A stretch of 64,000 nt of DNA from Streptococcus parasanguinis (GTDB lineage Bacteria; Bacillota; Bacilli; Lactobacillales; Streptococcaceae). Position numbers and translations under genes: made by a program. The DNA is taken from contig NZ_JAHDAC010000002.1 of NCBI RefSeq assembly GCF_018499505.1, positions 62,001 to 126,000 on the forward strand, read 5' to 3'. The notes under the pieces were generated by a model, which had not been told where the DNA came from, made no database searches, and worked only from the letters and a program-made list of their open reading frames with translations. Positions 27,055 through 35,367 of the stretch are shown one piece after another. Position 1 is the stretch's first letter, and each line of letters begins with the position of its first letter.

Positions 27055-29538
27055 ATGTCAGACTTAATCACTGATTTTCCAGCTTTATTGAACTATTGGG
27101 ACTTTGACAAGAATATCAAAATAGATGTAGAAAAAATAACAGTTACCAGCAAAAAACACATTAACTGGAAATGTCCTACCTGTTCTTATGAATGGAAGGC
27201 AAGTGCAACAAAATCTTATAAAAATATCCAAAATCATTCAAAAATCTGTCCTGTATGTGAGCTTGGAGAAGTGTTCATAAAAGGGGAAAACTCTATATCT
27301 GCAAGGATTCCTAACTTTCTAAGGTACATAAACTTTCATTATGAAAATATAGAAACCATTCAGGAAGAGATTGATAATTTATCTTTTTCTTCAAAGAGGT
27401 TATTTCACTTCAAATGTCCTACCTGTCATGTTGGTTGGAAAGATGTAGCAAACACTTCTAAATTAATCAATAAACATAATAAAGAGCTTGTTCATGTCGG
27501 ATGTAATGAAAGTATACATTTTGTACCTTACACTAAAGCATACCCTAATCTTCGGAAAATTTATCTTCCAGGGGAACAAAACTATGTAGAGTTTAATGAT
27601 TTGAAGTTAAATGACAATGTTACAATCCCTAGAAATTGGAAATGCGACAAATGTGACCATATCTTTAAGTTGTCTATTGATCGGCTAATTTCAAGAATCA
27701 AAAGAGATGGTTTCTATTGTAATAACTGTAAAGCAACATTTGATACCGTAATTAAAGTGAAAGCCAACCCCCTATTGCATACAGATAGAAATCTTTTTAA
27801 GCAATTTATTCCAACTCTTGTAAAAAGTAATATGATTGATAGTTTATCCGATATCTTAGTAAGGTGGCAGTGTTTTAAATGTCATGGTCAATATGAATGT
27901 AGTGTTGTCAAAAGGCATTTTGAAGGCTGCCCTTATTGTGATAATAAATTGATGTTAAAAGGGTATAATACTTTACAAGAAACTCATCCATATTTAGAGA
28001 AATTTTGGGATAAAAGTAATGATAAATCTATTTCTGAATACTGGCATAAGTCTTCTGAATGTATAAATTGGAAATGTCCTTGTTGCAATGTCAATTTTCA
28101 TTGCAGTCCTAATGAAATGATTTCAAGAACCGACTTAGAGAATAGTAATTTTCAAACTTGTCCTAATCATTGTGATTGGGATACACTTGTTTTTAACAAT
28201 GATATACTCTATAATTTCCCAAAATTACAGGAAGAATGGAGCGATAAAAATGGATTGCCTGTTCATTTAGCATTGAGCCACATTGAAACAAAAAAATATT
28301 GGTGGAAGTGTTCTGTTTGTCAAGGTGAATACTTATGTTCAATTCCAATTAGAAGAGAAGTGCCTAATGCTTGTCCATATTGCAATAACGAACAAGCATT
28401 AAAAGGGTATAATACAATTTCAGATATTTATCCTGAATTATGTGATTATTGGAGTAGCAAGAATTTATTAAAGCCTGATGAGGTAACGTCAGTAGAATCC
28501 GAAAATAAAATATTTACTTGGATTTGTGATTGTTGCGAATTAGAATTTGATGAAAAGCTAGGTATTGTTTTAGATGCGTTTACTAACAGTAACTTTAATA
28601 GATTTAATTCTATTTGTCCGTACTGTAATAAAAAAATCCCTAAACCAAATGAAAAACTAAGCTTCGCTAAACCATACTTAATCAATGAATGGGTGAAAGA
28701 ACTTAACGGAGATATTGACACTTTCTTTTATGATTCAAATATATTAGTTGATTGGATTTGTCGAAAATGTCACAGGAGTTTTAAAGCGAAAATTTCTGAA
28801 CGCTGCGAAAACGACCGATGTTGCCCATATTGTTCATTTAAAAAGACTGGAAAAGGTTATAACGACCTAGAAACAACACATCCTTGGTTAATTAAAGAAT
28901 GGTCTACATTAAACAAACAAGAAATGTCTTCAGTAAGGGCTAATTCAACATGTACCGCATGGTGGAAATGTCCTGTATGCACTGGAGAATATCAGCAAGT
29001 CATTATAGAAAAATTTTACAGAGATAATTCTTGTCCATATTGTAGAAATCAAAAGGTTTTAAAAGGTTTTAACGATCTTGCGACCACACACTCATGGTTG
29101 ATTAAGGAATGGTCAATTTTAAATGATAGAGATTTTAGTTCTCTAACGTGTAATTCAAATTATAGAGCATGGTGGAAATGTTCAGAATGTAGACGAGAAT
29201 ATCGGCAAACAGTTAAGAAAAAAATTCTAATGAACATATCTTGTTGTACATATTGTCAAAACAATAAAGTATTAAAGGGTTTTAACGATCTTGCAACTAC
29301 GCATGAGTATTTATTAAACGAATGGGATTATCTGAATAATATTCTTTTAGCGAAGCCAACAGAAATTGATGAGAAAAGTAATAAAATTGTATGGTGGATT
29401 TGTAAAGATGATCCAAATCATCGGTATAAGTTCAAAATCAATGAAAAAATCAAATATGAAAAACGTAACTTAATAACCTGTAAAATCTGTAAAGGTTTAA
29501 GAAGAAAACAAGAGCATTTTGTTCAGTTTGTAAATTAA
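27055..29538 (+). CDS. Protein made of about 11 tandem zinc-ribbon (treble-clef) repeats
   Basis: 827 aa. I count about 11 units of roughly 70 residues, each W-x-C-x2-C-(aromatic)…CP-x-C-x-N followed in several units by L-K-G-(F/Y)-N-x-L-x2-T-H-x-x-L-x3-W. Most units keep both CxxC pairs; unit 2 and the last are degenerate. Units 8-10 are close to one another, suggesting recent duplication. This is the DUF4379/probable zinc-ribbon type, elsewhere often attached to nucleases, but no catalytic domain is seen here. It likely binds nucleic acid. It has an AGGAGGAG Shine-Dalgarno. AT-rich codon use unlike the core genes indicates transfer. Confidence 0.8.
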   Translation: MSDLITDFPALLNYWDFDKNIKIDVEKITVTSKKHINWKCPTCSYEWKASATKSYKNIQNHSKICPVCELGEVFIKGENSISARIPNFLRYINFHYENIETIQEEIDNLSFSSKRLFHFKCPTCHVGWKDVANTSKLINKHNKELVHVGCNESIHFVPYTKAYPNLRKIYLPGEQNYVEFNDLKLNDNVTIPRNWKCDKCDHIFKLSIDRLISRIKRDGFYCNNCKATFDTVIKVKANPLLHTDRNLFKQFIPTLVKSNMIDSLSDILVRWQCFKCHGQYECSVVKRHFEGCPYCDNKLMLKGYNTLQETHPYLEKFWDKSNDKSISEYWHKSSECINWKCPCCNVNFHCSPNEMISRTDLENSNFQTCPNHCDWDTLVFNNDILYNFPKLQEEWSDKNGLPVHLALSHIETKKYWWKCSVCQGEYLCSIPIRREVPNACPYCNNEQALKGYNTISDIYPELCDYWSSKNLLKPDEVTSVESENKIFTWICDCCELEFDEKLGIVLDAFTNSNFNRFNSICPYCNKKIPKPNEKLSFAKPYLINEWVKELNGDIDTFFYDSNILVDWICRKCHRSFKAKISERCENDRCCPYCSFKKTGKGYNDLETTHPWLIKEWSTLNKQEMSSVRANSTCTAWWKCPVCTGEYQQVIIEKFYRDNSCPYCRNQKVLKGFNDLATTHSWLIKEWSILNDRDFSSLTCNSNYRAWWKCSECRREYRQTVKKKILMNISCCTYCQNNKVLKGFNDLATTHEYLLNEWDYLNNILLAKPTEIDEKSNKIVWWICKDDPNHRYKFKINEKIKYEKRNLITCKICKGLRRKQEHFVQFVN

Positions 29539-29551
29539 TAAATTAAACAAT

Positions 29552-29599
29552 CTAAAAAACACTTTAATATCAATTTAATGGTTTAAAGTGTTTTTTAGT
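29552..29599 (+). terminator. Terminator of the zinc-ribbon gene
   Basis: CTAAAAAACACTTTAA pairs with the matching arm ending in T6, giving a roughly 16-bp stem around a 14-base loop. Confidence 0.85.
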
Positions 29600-29618
29600 A
29601 TCAAAATGTACATTTGAT

Positions 29619-29706
29619 AAAATTTTAGTTTTCACTTAAATAAAGTACATTTTACAGAAGATGAAAAGCTTTTAAAATTTTCAGTATTCACTTAAATAAA
29701 GTACAT
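29619..29706. repeat. Two direct repeats of about 32 bp
   Basis: Copies at 29619-29650 and 29674-29706 share AAAATTTT, then TTCACTTAAATAAAGTACAT, with one indel and one substitution. A near-palindrome around TGTACA lies at 29599-29617. The rest of 29540-29790 is AT-rich without a gene. Confidence 0.75.
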
Positions 29707-29793
29707 AATTGAAGATAATTAGCCCTAAAAAAATTTTTGGTTACCTCCTTTGCTCAAAAAAAATTTTTTGTTAATACAATAGAACCCTATAAC

Positions 29794-29824
29794 ATCTTTC
29801 CGAAAAACTATAATTTTCTTGAAA
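29794..29824 (+). other. difSL chromosome-dimer resolution site
   Basis: A 31-bp stretch with the core TTTCCGAAAAACTATAATTT that, from memory, matches the Streptococcus/Lactococcus difSL site. It lies directly before xerS, its known position. Gene orientation flips here. Its right end supplies the TTGAAA -35 box of the xerS promoter. Confidence 0.88.
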
Positions 29825-29847
29825 AATATATCTGGCTATGCTATACT
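29819..29847 (+). promoter_or_regulatory. Promoter of xerS with overlapping palindrome
   Basis: TTGAAA, 17-bp spacer, TATACT at 29842-29847. A perfect inverted repeat CTATACTA-C-TAGTATAG (29841-29857) covers the -10, a possible operator. The -35 overlaps difSL, so XerS binding could affect its own transcription. Confidence 0.65.
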
Positions 29848-29875
29848 ACTAGTATAGAAAGATTTGGAGAAAAAC

Positions 29876-30946
29876 ATGAAACGCGAGATCTTATTAGAAC
29901 GGATTGATAAACTCAAACAAGTCATGCCCTGGTATGTATTGGAATATTACCAATCGAAACTGGCCATTCCATACAGTTTTACAACCTTGTACGAATACTT
30001 AAAGGAATACGATCGATTTTTTACCTGGGTCTTGGAATCTGGTATATCGGATGCTGACACCATGGCCGAGATTCCTTTAGACGTTCTGGAGCACATGACC
30101 AAGAAAGATATGGAATCCTTTATTCTTTACTTACGTGAACGTCCTCTGCTCAATGCCAATACAACGAAAAACGGGGTTTCCCAAACAACGATTAACCGTA
30201 CCCTTTCTGCACTTTCTAGCCTTTATAAGTATTTGACCGAGGAAGTTGAAAACGAGCAAGGTGAACCGTATTTCTACCGCAACGTCATGAAGAAGGTTGC
30301 TACCAAGAAAAAGAAAGAAACCTTGGCGGCACGGGCTGAAAATATCAAACAAAAACTCTTTTTAGGGGATGAAACAGAAGGTTTCCTAAACTATATCGAC
30401 CAGGAGTACCCTCAAACACTCTCAAATCGCGCCTTATCTTCCTTTAATAAGAATAAAGAGCGAGATTTAGCGATTATCGCACTCCTTCTTGCCTCTGGTG
30501 TCCGTTTATCTGAGGCGGTCAACTTGGACCTTCGTGACCTCAATCTTAAGATGATGGTGATTGACGTCACTCGAAAAGGTGGAAAACGAGACTCAGTCAA
30601 TGTTGCTGCTTTTGCTAAGCCTTATCTGGAGCAATATCTTGCTATTCGAGACAAACGGTACAAGACTGAAAAGACTGATACAGCTCTCTTTCTAACCTTG
30701 TATCGAGGTGTTCCAAACCGAATTGATGCTTCTAGCGTGGAAAAGATGGTCGCCAAGTATTCAGAAGACTTCAAAGTCCGCGTAACACCCCACAAGCTTC
30801 GCCATACATTAGCAACTCGTCTCTATGATGCAACCAAATCACAGGTTTTGGTCAGTCACCAGCTGGGACATGCTAGCACCCAAGTTACTGACTTGTATAC
30901 CCATATTGTCAATGATGAACAAAAGAATGCCTTGGATAGTTTATAA
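29876..30946 (+). CDS. xerS: Tyrosine recombinase XerS
   Basis: The single Xer recombinase of streptococci; it resolves chromosome dimers at difSL with FtsK. It is 356 aa from the ATG at 29876 (a TTG 12 bp upstream is in frame, but the ATG has the GGAG). An N-terminal SAM-like core-binding domain (about 10-130) is followed by the catalytic domain with R in SGVRLSEA, K in TRKGGKR, HKLRH, the second H in HQLGH and the nucleophile Y in DLYTHI. It is the last + strand gene; everything beyond is - strand. Confidence 0.96.
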   Translation: MKREILLERIDKLKQVMPWYVLEYYQSKLAIPYSFTTLYEYLKEYDRFFTWVLESGISDADTMAEIPLDVLEHMTKKDMESFILYLRERPLLNANTTKNGVSQTTINRTLSALSSLYKYLTEEVENEQGEPYFYRNVMKKVATKKKKETLAARAENIKQKLFLGDETEGFLNYIDQEYPQTLSNRALSSFNKNKERDLAIIALLLASGVRLSEAVNLDLRDLNLKMMVIDVTRKGGKRDSVNVAAFAKPYLEQYLAIRDKRYKTEKTDTALFLTLYRGVPNRIDASSVEKMVAKYSEDFKVRVTPHKLRHTLATRLYDATKSQVLVSHQLGHASTQVTDLYTHIVNDEQKNALDSL

Positions 30947-30948
30947 GA

Positions 30949-30970
30949 TTACATAACGGAAATTATGTAA
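30949..30970. repeat. Second TTACATAA-N6-TTATGTAA palindrome
   Basis: An 8-bp perfect arm on each side of six bases, two bases after the xerS stop. Confidence 0.7.
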
Positions 30971-30985
30971 AAGGTATTCTATTAG

Positions 30986-31027
30986 AAAAAGAGCGTAAGA
31001 TTTTTTTATGGAATCTTACGCTCTTTT
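30986..31027. terminator. Bidirectional terminator between xerS and the exporter operon
   Basis: AAGAGCGTAAGATT pairs perfectly with AATCTTACGCTCTT, flanked by A-tract and T-tract. Confidence 0.9.
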
Positions 31028-31032
31028 ATTAA

Positions 31033-31080
31033 TTATATAAACGAATGAGAATCTTTATAAATATGATCTGTTTTTTTCAT
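31033..31080 (-). CDS. 15-aa ORF with perfect Shine-Dalgarno
   Basis: A minus-strand ATG with AGGAGG nine bases upstream encodes MKKTDHIYKDSHSFI, then stop, six bases before the terminator stem. It is downstream of the two exporter genes and would be on the same mRNA. It may be a signalling or substrate peptide, or the stump of a deleted bacteriocin gene. No homologue recognised. Confidence 0.4.
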   Translation of the reverse strand: MKKTDHIYKDSHSFI

Positions 31081-31146
31081 CAGCCTATACCTCCTGAATA
31101 GCTATAAAAGATAATACAGAAGATCCTACCATTCTTCAACCATGGA

Positions 31147-31773
31147 CTAGTTGAGCCTTATCACTTCGTCAGCTTTTTCCCAAATCACTGGATTATGGGT
31201 TGCGATAATGATTATACGCTCTTGATTCTTTAACATTAAGAGCAAGTCCATCACCTCTTGTGAGGTTTCTGGATCCAGTGCTGCAGTTAGTTCATCTGCC
31301 AAAATTAAAGGTGGATCTTTTAAAATAACTTTAGCTAATGCGACACGTTGCGCCTCTCCCCCCGATAATTCATAAATCTTTTGATCCAGAGCAAGGTAAG
31401 CCAATCCTACTTTTTTTAGCACTTCTTCTTCTTGCTGCTTCTTCTCTTTTTTCGTTAATTTTTGCCCAATCAATCCCAAATCTAAATTTGTAGCGATCGT
31501 CTCGTTTTCAAGTAGGCCAAAGTTTTGGAAGAGATAACCTAATTCACGCTTAAAGAAGTGATGCTGTTTGATTTGTTTCAGTTCTTGCCCTTGATAGCTT
31601 ATACTCCCTTCTTTATAAGGCTCTATCTTCGCCAAAATATTAAGCAAGGTTGTTTTACCACACCCACTATTTCCAATCAGAGCATAGACCTTACCTTCTG
31701 TAAATTGCAAGCTCAAATCTTGAAAGACCGTTCGTTGGCCAAATGATTTGGTTAAATGTTCTACGCTAATCAT
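31147..31773 (-). CDS. ABC transporter ATPase, lactococcin-972-type export
   Basis: 208 aa: Walker A GNSGCGKTT (about residues 33-41), Q-loop YLFQNFGLLENE, signature LSGGEAQRVA, Walker B LILADE with the catalytic Glu, and H-loop ATHN. The pattern fits the putative bacteriocin export ATPase family of the lactococcin 972 group. It is preceded by the 669-aa permease with a one-base gap, so the two form one complex in the membrane. Likely roles are export of, or immunity to, a small peptide. Confidence 0.85.
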   Translation of the reverse strand: MISVEHLTKSFGQRTVFQDLSLQFTEGKVYALIGNSGCGKTTLLNILAKIEPYKEGSISYQGQELKQIKQHHFFKRELGYLFQNFGLLENETIATNLDLGLIGQKLTKKEKKQQEEEVLKKVGLAYLALDQKIYELSGGEAQRVALAKVILKDPPLILADELTAALDPETSQEVMDLLLMLKNQERIIIIATHNPVIWEKADEVIRLN

Positions 31774-31774
31774 A

Positions 31775-33784
31775 TTAGGCTCCTTTCAGTACAGTGGCTA
31801 ACAAGTGGTCTTCTTTATGAGACCGGTACAGGAGAATGAACCAAGCATTAGTAATAAATAGAAAGAGAGTGACAAGAGCAATCCACCATTCCGAAGTGAG
31901 AATGAATACCAGGAGGCTTCCTAATAGTAAGAGGATACTTTCTGAAAGCAAAATCATTTGGTGAATGTTTACAAATCCCAGACCTGCAATCTTCTTCAAG
32001 AAGATTTGTTTTCTAAACTCTTCAAAATATAGGAAATTCATAGTGTTAAAAAGAAGAACAGAGGTTGCTATACCAAAGACTCCTCCTGCAATCGCCATGA
32101 GATTTTCTATTTGTATGGATTGGGCCATTTGCTGGTAAACGTCCACTGCATAGTCGTACTGACCAACACTTTTTTCAAGATTATACTCAGCGACTAGTTT
32201 TTTACTATTTTGAAGTCCATTAAAATAAAGGTAGGGATTTAGATGGGTGAAATATGGATTCACATAGCCTCCAAAACTTTCAGGTTGAATAACCACTAAA
32301 ACAGGATCTGTAAAGAATTGCTTATAGCTGATAGGTGTATTGTTGTAGATAAATCGTTTTTGGTTGTTAGGAAGATAGGTCACCCGTGCTTTCATCGATA
32401 AAGCGATGTTCCCTTGATCATCTCGAGGAGATAGATAATCTTCATATCGTTTAATCATCTCCTCTTCTCGACCTTTTAATTTTTCCGGAAGCAAGAGACC
32501 AAATTCTCCTGCTTGTAAGTGATTTAAGTGATCTTTCTCTTCAGGAGAAACTGGAACATTCTGAATATCAAGATAATTTGGAGTTACATAGAGAGTTCGT
32601 GCAAGTGGATCGTAATCTGTGATTGAAAACTCTTTACCTGTACTAGGATCCGTCATAACTCCTTTTGAACTAAAAAATACGAGATTATGATAAGCTAAAA
32701 GACCACCATTTTCAATACCAGACTCGATGAGCTTGGACCATTTCTCCACATCCTCCTTCAGACCCTCTTTACTGATATTCTGATAGAAATATTCTCGATT
32801 TGTACCAATTTGGACCCATTTCGACTGTTTAGACCAAGCCTCACTTCCCTCTTGGTAAGTTTGCCAGACTGATCCATAAATACTGATTCGATGAACTGCA
32901 AGGCCAATTAGTGTGACAGCAAGAAATTGACAAATAAAGAGGAAAACCAAAATGCGCTTTAATGGAACTTTCCCTTTTAGAAGGGTGACTAAATGCATTG
33001 TTTGAATACTATATGCAAAGAGAAAGGATAAGATAGCAGATAAAATAAGTAACATCCCATTGTAAATGATACTACTTGAAATGATGACGGAATAGGTAAA
33101 AGGTGTTAATCGGAAATAATAAATCAAAACCGCACCCATTATACTTGCGCCAATACATCCAAAAAGCAACTCTATACTATCATCTTTTAAAGAATGTCCG
33201 AAAAGCTGCAAGCGTCTCATTCCTGAGATATATCGAATCCCAGCGCTTCTCATTTCAAGTGTTTTCTGGATAATCGTCAAAGTGCTAAAACTAATGATAA
33301 AAATAACCAAGGCAAGTGATTGTGAACCTGAGCCAAAAAAGGCAATAAAGGTCTGCAGAGGATTTGGTTTCTCTATAAAAGTTTGTGAGAAACCAAGAGT
33401 ATGAAGCGTTTGATCCAGCTTTTCAGTTTCTAATTCACCTGATAATACATAATAATTCGTTATCAGGCTTTCTTTGGCAGCCAGTTCTTTCTTCTCTTTT
33501 TTAATTCCAGAAGGAAGTTTTCCCTCTCCGAAGATATCATAGGTGAAAACAACTTGCCCTTTAGAATCTGTTCTTTGTATCTGACCGGCAATTATACTAT
33601 GATTTTCCCTTGCCAAACGGTCTAAACTGGAAGATAAGTCTTCATATGTGACGCTCTTTTCTTGTCTCTGCACACTTACTACCGGAAGACTGCGGTGGAT
33701 AAGCGTATTTGGAGAAATAAAGGCAATCCAAATCAAAAAACTCGTGATGAAAAGGTTTGACAAAATAATAAAGACACGTTTCAT
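31775..33784 (-). CDS. Bacteriocin-associated integral membrane protein (DUF1430-type permease)
   Basis: 669 aa. One N-terminal membrane helix (residues 5-25), a first extracellular domain (about 30-165), three or four helices (about 170-290), a second large extracellular domain (about 300-540), then three helices near the C-terminus (about 555-655). This layout matches the bacteriocin-associated membrane protein family that pairs with lactococcin-972-type ATPases. It is a FtsX/MacB-like permease. It is the first gene of the operon and is absent from the xerS-lplA interval I recall in pneumococcus, so probably acquired. Confidence 0.82.
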   Translation of the reverse strand: MKRVFIILSNLFITSFLIWIAFISPNTLIHRSLPVVSVQRQEKSVTYEDLSSSLDRLARENHSIIAGQIQRTDSKGQVVFTYDIFGEGKLPSGIKKEKKELAAKESLITNYYVLSGELETEKLDQTLHTLGFSQTFIEKPNPLQTFIAFFGSGSQSLALVIFIISFSTLTIIQKTLEMRSAGIRYISGMRRLQLFGHSLKDDSIELLFGCIGASIMGAVLIYYFRLTPFTYSVIISSSIIYNGMLLILSAILSFLFAYSIQTMHLVTLLKGKVPLKRILVFLFICQFLAVTLIGLAVHRISIYGSVWQTYQEGSEAWSKQSKWVQIGTNREYFYQNISKEGLKEDVEKWSKLIESGIENGGLLAYHNLVFFSSKGVMTDPSTGKEFSITDYDPLARTLYVTPNYLDIQNVPVSPEEKDHLNHLQAGEFGLLLPEKLKGREEEMIKRYEDYLSPRDDQGNIALSMKARVTYLPNNQKRFIYNNTPISYKQFFTDPVLVVIQPESFGGYVNPYFTHLNPYLYFNGLQNSKKLVAEYNLEKSVGQYDYAVDVYQQMAQSIQIENLMAIAGGVFGIATSVLLFNTMNFLYFEEFRKQIFLKKIAGLGFVNIHQMILLSESILLLLGSLLVFILTSEWWIALVTLFLFITNAWFILLYRSHKEDHLLATVLKGA

Positions 33785-33914
33785 ATCATCACACTTTCTA
33801 AAGCATCAAAGGAAAGTATTATCTAGCTAGTCAATCAATTTCGTTGTTTAGTGGTTACTGAGTATTAAAAAATCATATTTATATTTTTGTAATCGAATAC
33901 ATTTTTCCACCTTT

Positions 33915-33943
33915 ACTATACTACAAAATCCTTAGTAAAACAA
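33915..33943 (-). promoter_or_regulatory. Promoter of the exporter operon
   Basis: On the - strand: TTGTTT (33938-33943), 17-bp spacer, TATAGT (33915-33920). A perfect 12-bp palindrome GAAACTAGTTTC at 33956-33967 lies just upstream and could be an operator. The leader to 33784 is about 125 bp. Confidence 0.6.
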
Positions 33944-33967
33944 TAATTTCTATGTGAAACTAGTTTC

Positions 33968-33997
33968 AAAAAAGAGACCCGCTCCTGCGAATCTCTT
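33968..33997 (-). terminator. Terminator of lplA
   Basis: AGAGATTCGC - AGGA - GCGGGTCTCT on the - strand (two wobble pairs), then T6. Confidence 0.8.
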
Positions 33998-34003
33998 ACG
34001 ACT

Positions 34004-34993
34004 TTATTCCACCACTGCTTCAGCAATTTCCTCTGCCGTGATTCCTGCGAAGTAACGACCTAGGTTAATGGTTTGAAGGGCTTTGAGGACGTCTTCACGT
34101 TCGTATTTGACACCACGAAGAACATCTTCTACTGCTGCAACATCTTCGATACCAAAGAAGTCACCGTAAATCTTGATATCTTGAATTTTTGATTCAATGA
34201 CATTAGCGAAGATTTCCACTTTACCGCTTGGGAATTTGGTGCCACGACGGACATTGTATTCAGGAGACTTTCCATAGTTCCAATCCCAGGTACCGAACTT
34301 GGTTTCCTTGATACGATTAATTTCAGCCAATTCTTCATCCGAGAAGACATATTCTGTCATCTCAGGGTATTCTTTCTTCATGTAGTCCAAAAGTAGGTCC
34401 CTGAACTCTTCAACCGTGATTTTTTCTGGCAACTCATCGATGATATTGGTCACACGAGCACGGACTGATTTAACTCCTTTGGACTCAAACTTGTCTTTAG
34501 ACACCTTGAGAGCATTGGCAAGGACAGACAAATCAACATCAAAAAGAAGGCAACCATGGTGCATGATGCGTCCGTTGATATAAGCTTGGGCATTTCCACA
34601 GAATTTCTTGCCATCAATCTCTAAGTCGTTACGACCCGTGAATTCAGCCTTAACCCCAAGTTGAGCTAAGGTGTTGATCACGGGAGTTGAAAAGCTCTTA
34701 AAGTCAAAGGCCTTGTTTTCATCTTCTTTTGAAATGATGGTGTAGTTGAGGTTGTTCAAATCGTGATAAACAGCCCCACCACCACTGATTCGGCGAACCA
34801 CTTCAATCCCATGCTCCCGAACATAGTCACGGTTGATTTCTTCGATGGTATTTTGGTGACGACCAACGATAATCGAAGGTTTGTTAATCCAAAGAAGGAA
34901 GATTTGATCTTCATCCAAGAGGTGCTTAAAAGCATACTCTTCTAAAGCAATATTAAAAGCAGTATCATTTGAATAATTAATAATGTATTTCAT
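34004..34993 (-). CDS. lplA: Lipoate-protein ligase A
   Basis: Activates lipoate with ATP and attaches it to lipoyl domains. It is 329 aa with the family motif RRISGGGAVYHDLNNLNY (about residues 70-87), KFCGNAQAY (the lysine region) and a C-terminal accessory domain. It is downstream of the dehydrogenase complex genes and presumably lipoylates the lipoyl domain carried by the adjacent Lpd. The order xerS-lplA-lpd is the pneumococcal one, apart from the inserted exporter. Confidence 0.93.
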   Translation of the reverse strand: MKYIINYSNDTAFNIALEEYAFKHLLDEDQIFLLWINKPSIIVGRHQNTIEEINRDYVREHGIEVVRRISGGGAVYHDLNNLNYTIISKEDENKAFDFKSFSTPVINTLAQLGVKAEFTGRNDLEIDGKKFCGNAQAYINGRIMHHGCLLFDVDLSVLANALKVSKDKFESKGVKSVRARVTNIIDELPEKITVEEFRDLLLDYMKKEYPEMTEYVFSDEELAEINRIKETKFGTWDWNYGKSPEYNVRRGTKFPSGKVEIFANVIESKIQDIKIYGDFFGIEDVAAVEDVLRGVKYEREDVLKALQTINLGRYFAGITAEEIAEAVVE

Positions 34994-35089
34994 AGTAATT
35001 CCAAAAATTCGTTTTATAAATCCTACTCATAGTAAGATAAGCATTAGACAGAAATAGTTGAATTTCACTTGAATTTTCTGAAGTAGTAA

Positions 35090-35330
35090 AAAGAAGGGAG
35101 TGGGACAGAACTTCGCTAGTAAAAAAGTTCGTATTCCCACCCCCGCACAGTTGATTAGGTATCTTTGAAGCTTGTCCAGCGAACAAAGATACCAATCAAC
35201 CACTGCGTCTGACTAATCCTTCCAAAAATTTCTTCGAGAAGGAAAATTATTTATTAAGCCATTTCTCGGAAAAATTGAGACAAGTGGCTCAATTTTTAGG
35301 CATGGAACTCTAAGAGAGGTCGCTGCCGTC
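35090..35330. repeat. Intergenic mosaic of inverted repeats
   Basis: The 374-bp lplA-lpd gap has no credible gene. It holds GTGGGA…TCCCAC with inner GAACTT/AAGTTC (about 35100-35145), a long stem GGTATCTTTG/CAAAGATACC with TTGATT/AATCAA ends (about 35152-35200), and AAAAATTGAG/CTCAATTTTT (about 35269-35297). The GAGTGGGACAGAA start is typical of streptococcal intergenic repeats. Confidence 0.6.
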
Positions 35331-35367
35331 CGTACTACTTTAAGAAAATTTAGTTGAAAGAATAATA

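Noticed and set aside
34977-35195. 72-aa - strand ORF upstream of lplA
   Set aside because: It runs through inverted repeats of an intergenic element and lacks a Shine-Dalgarno and a recognisable domain.
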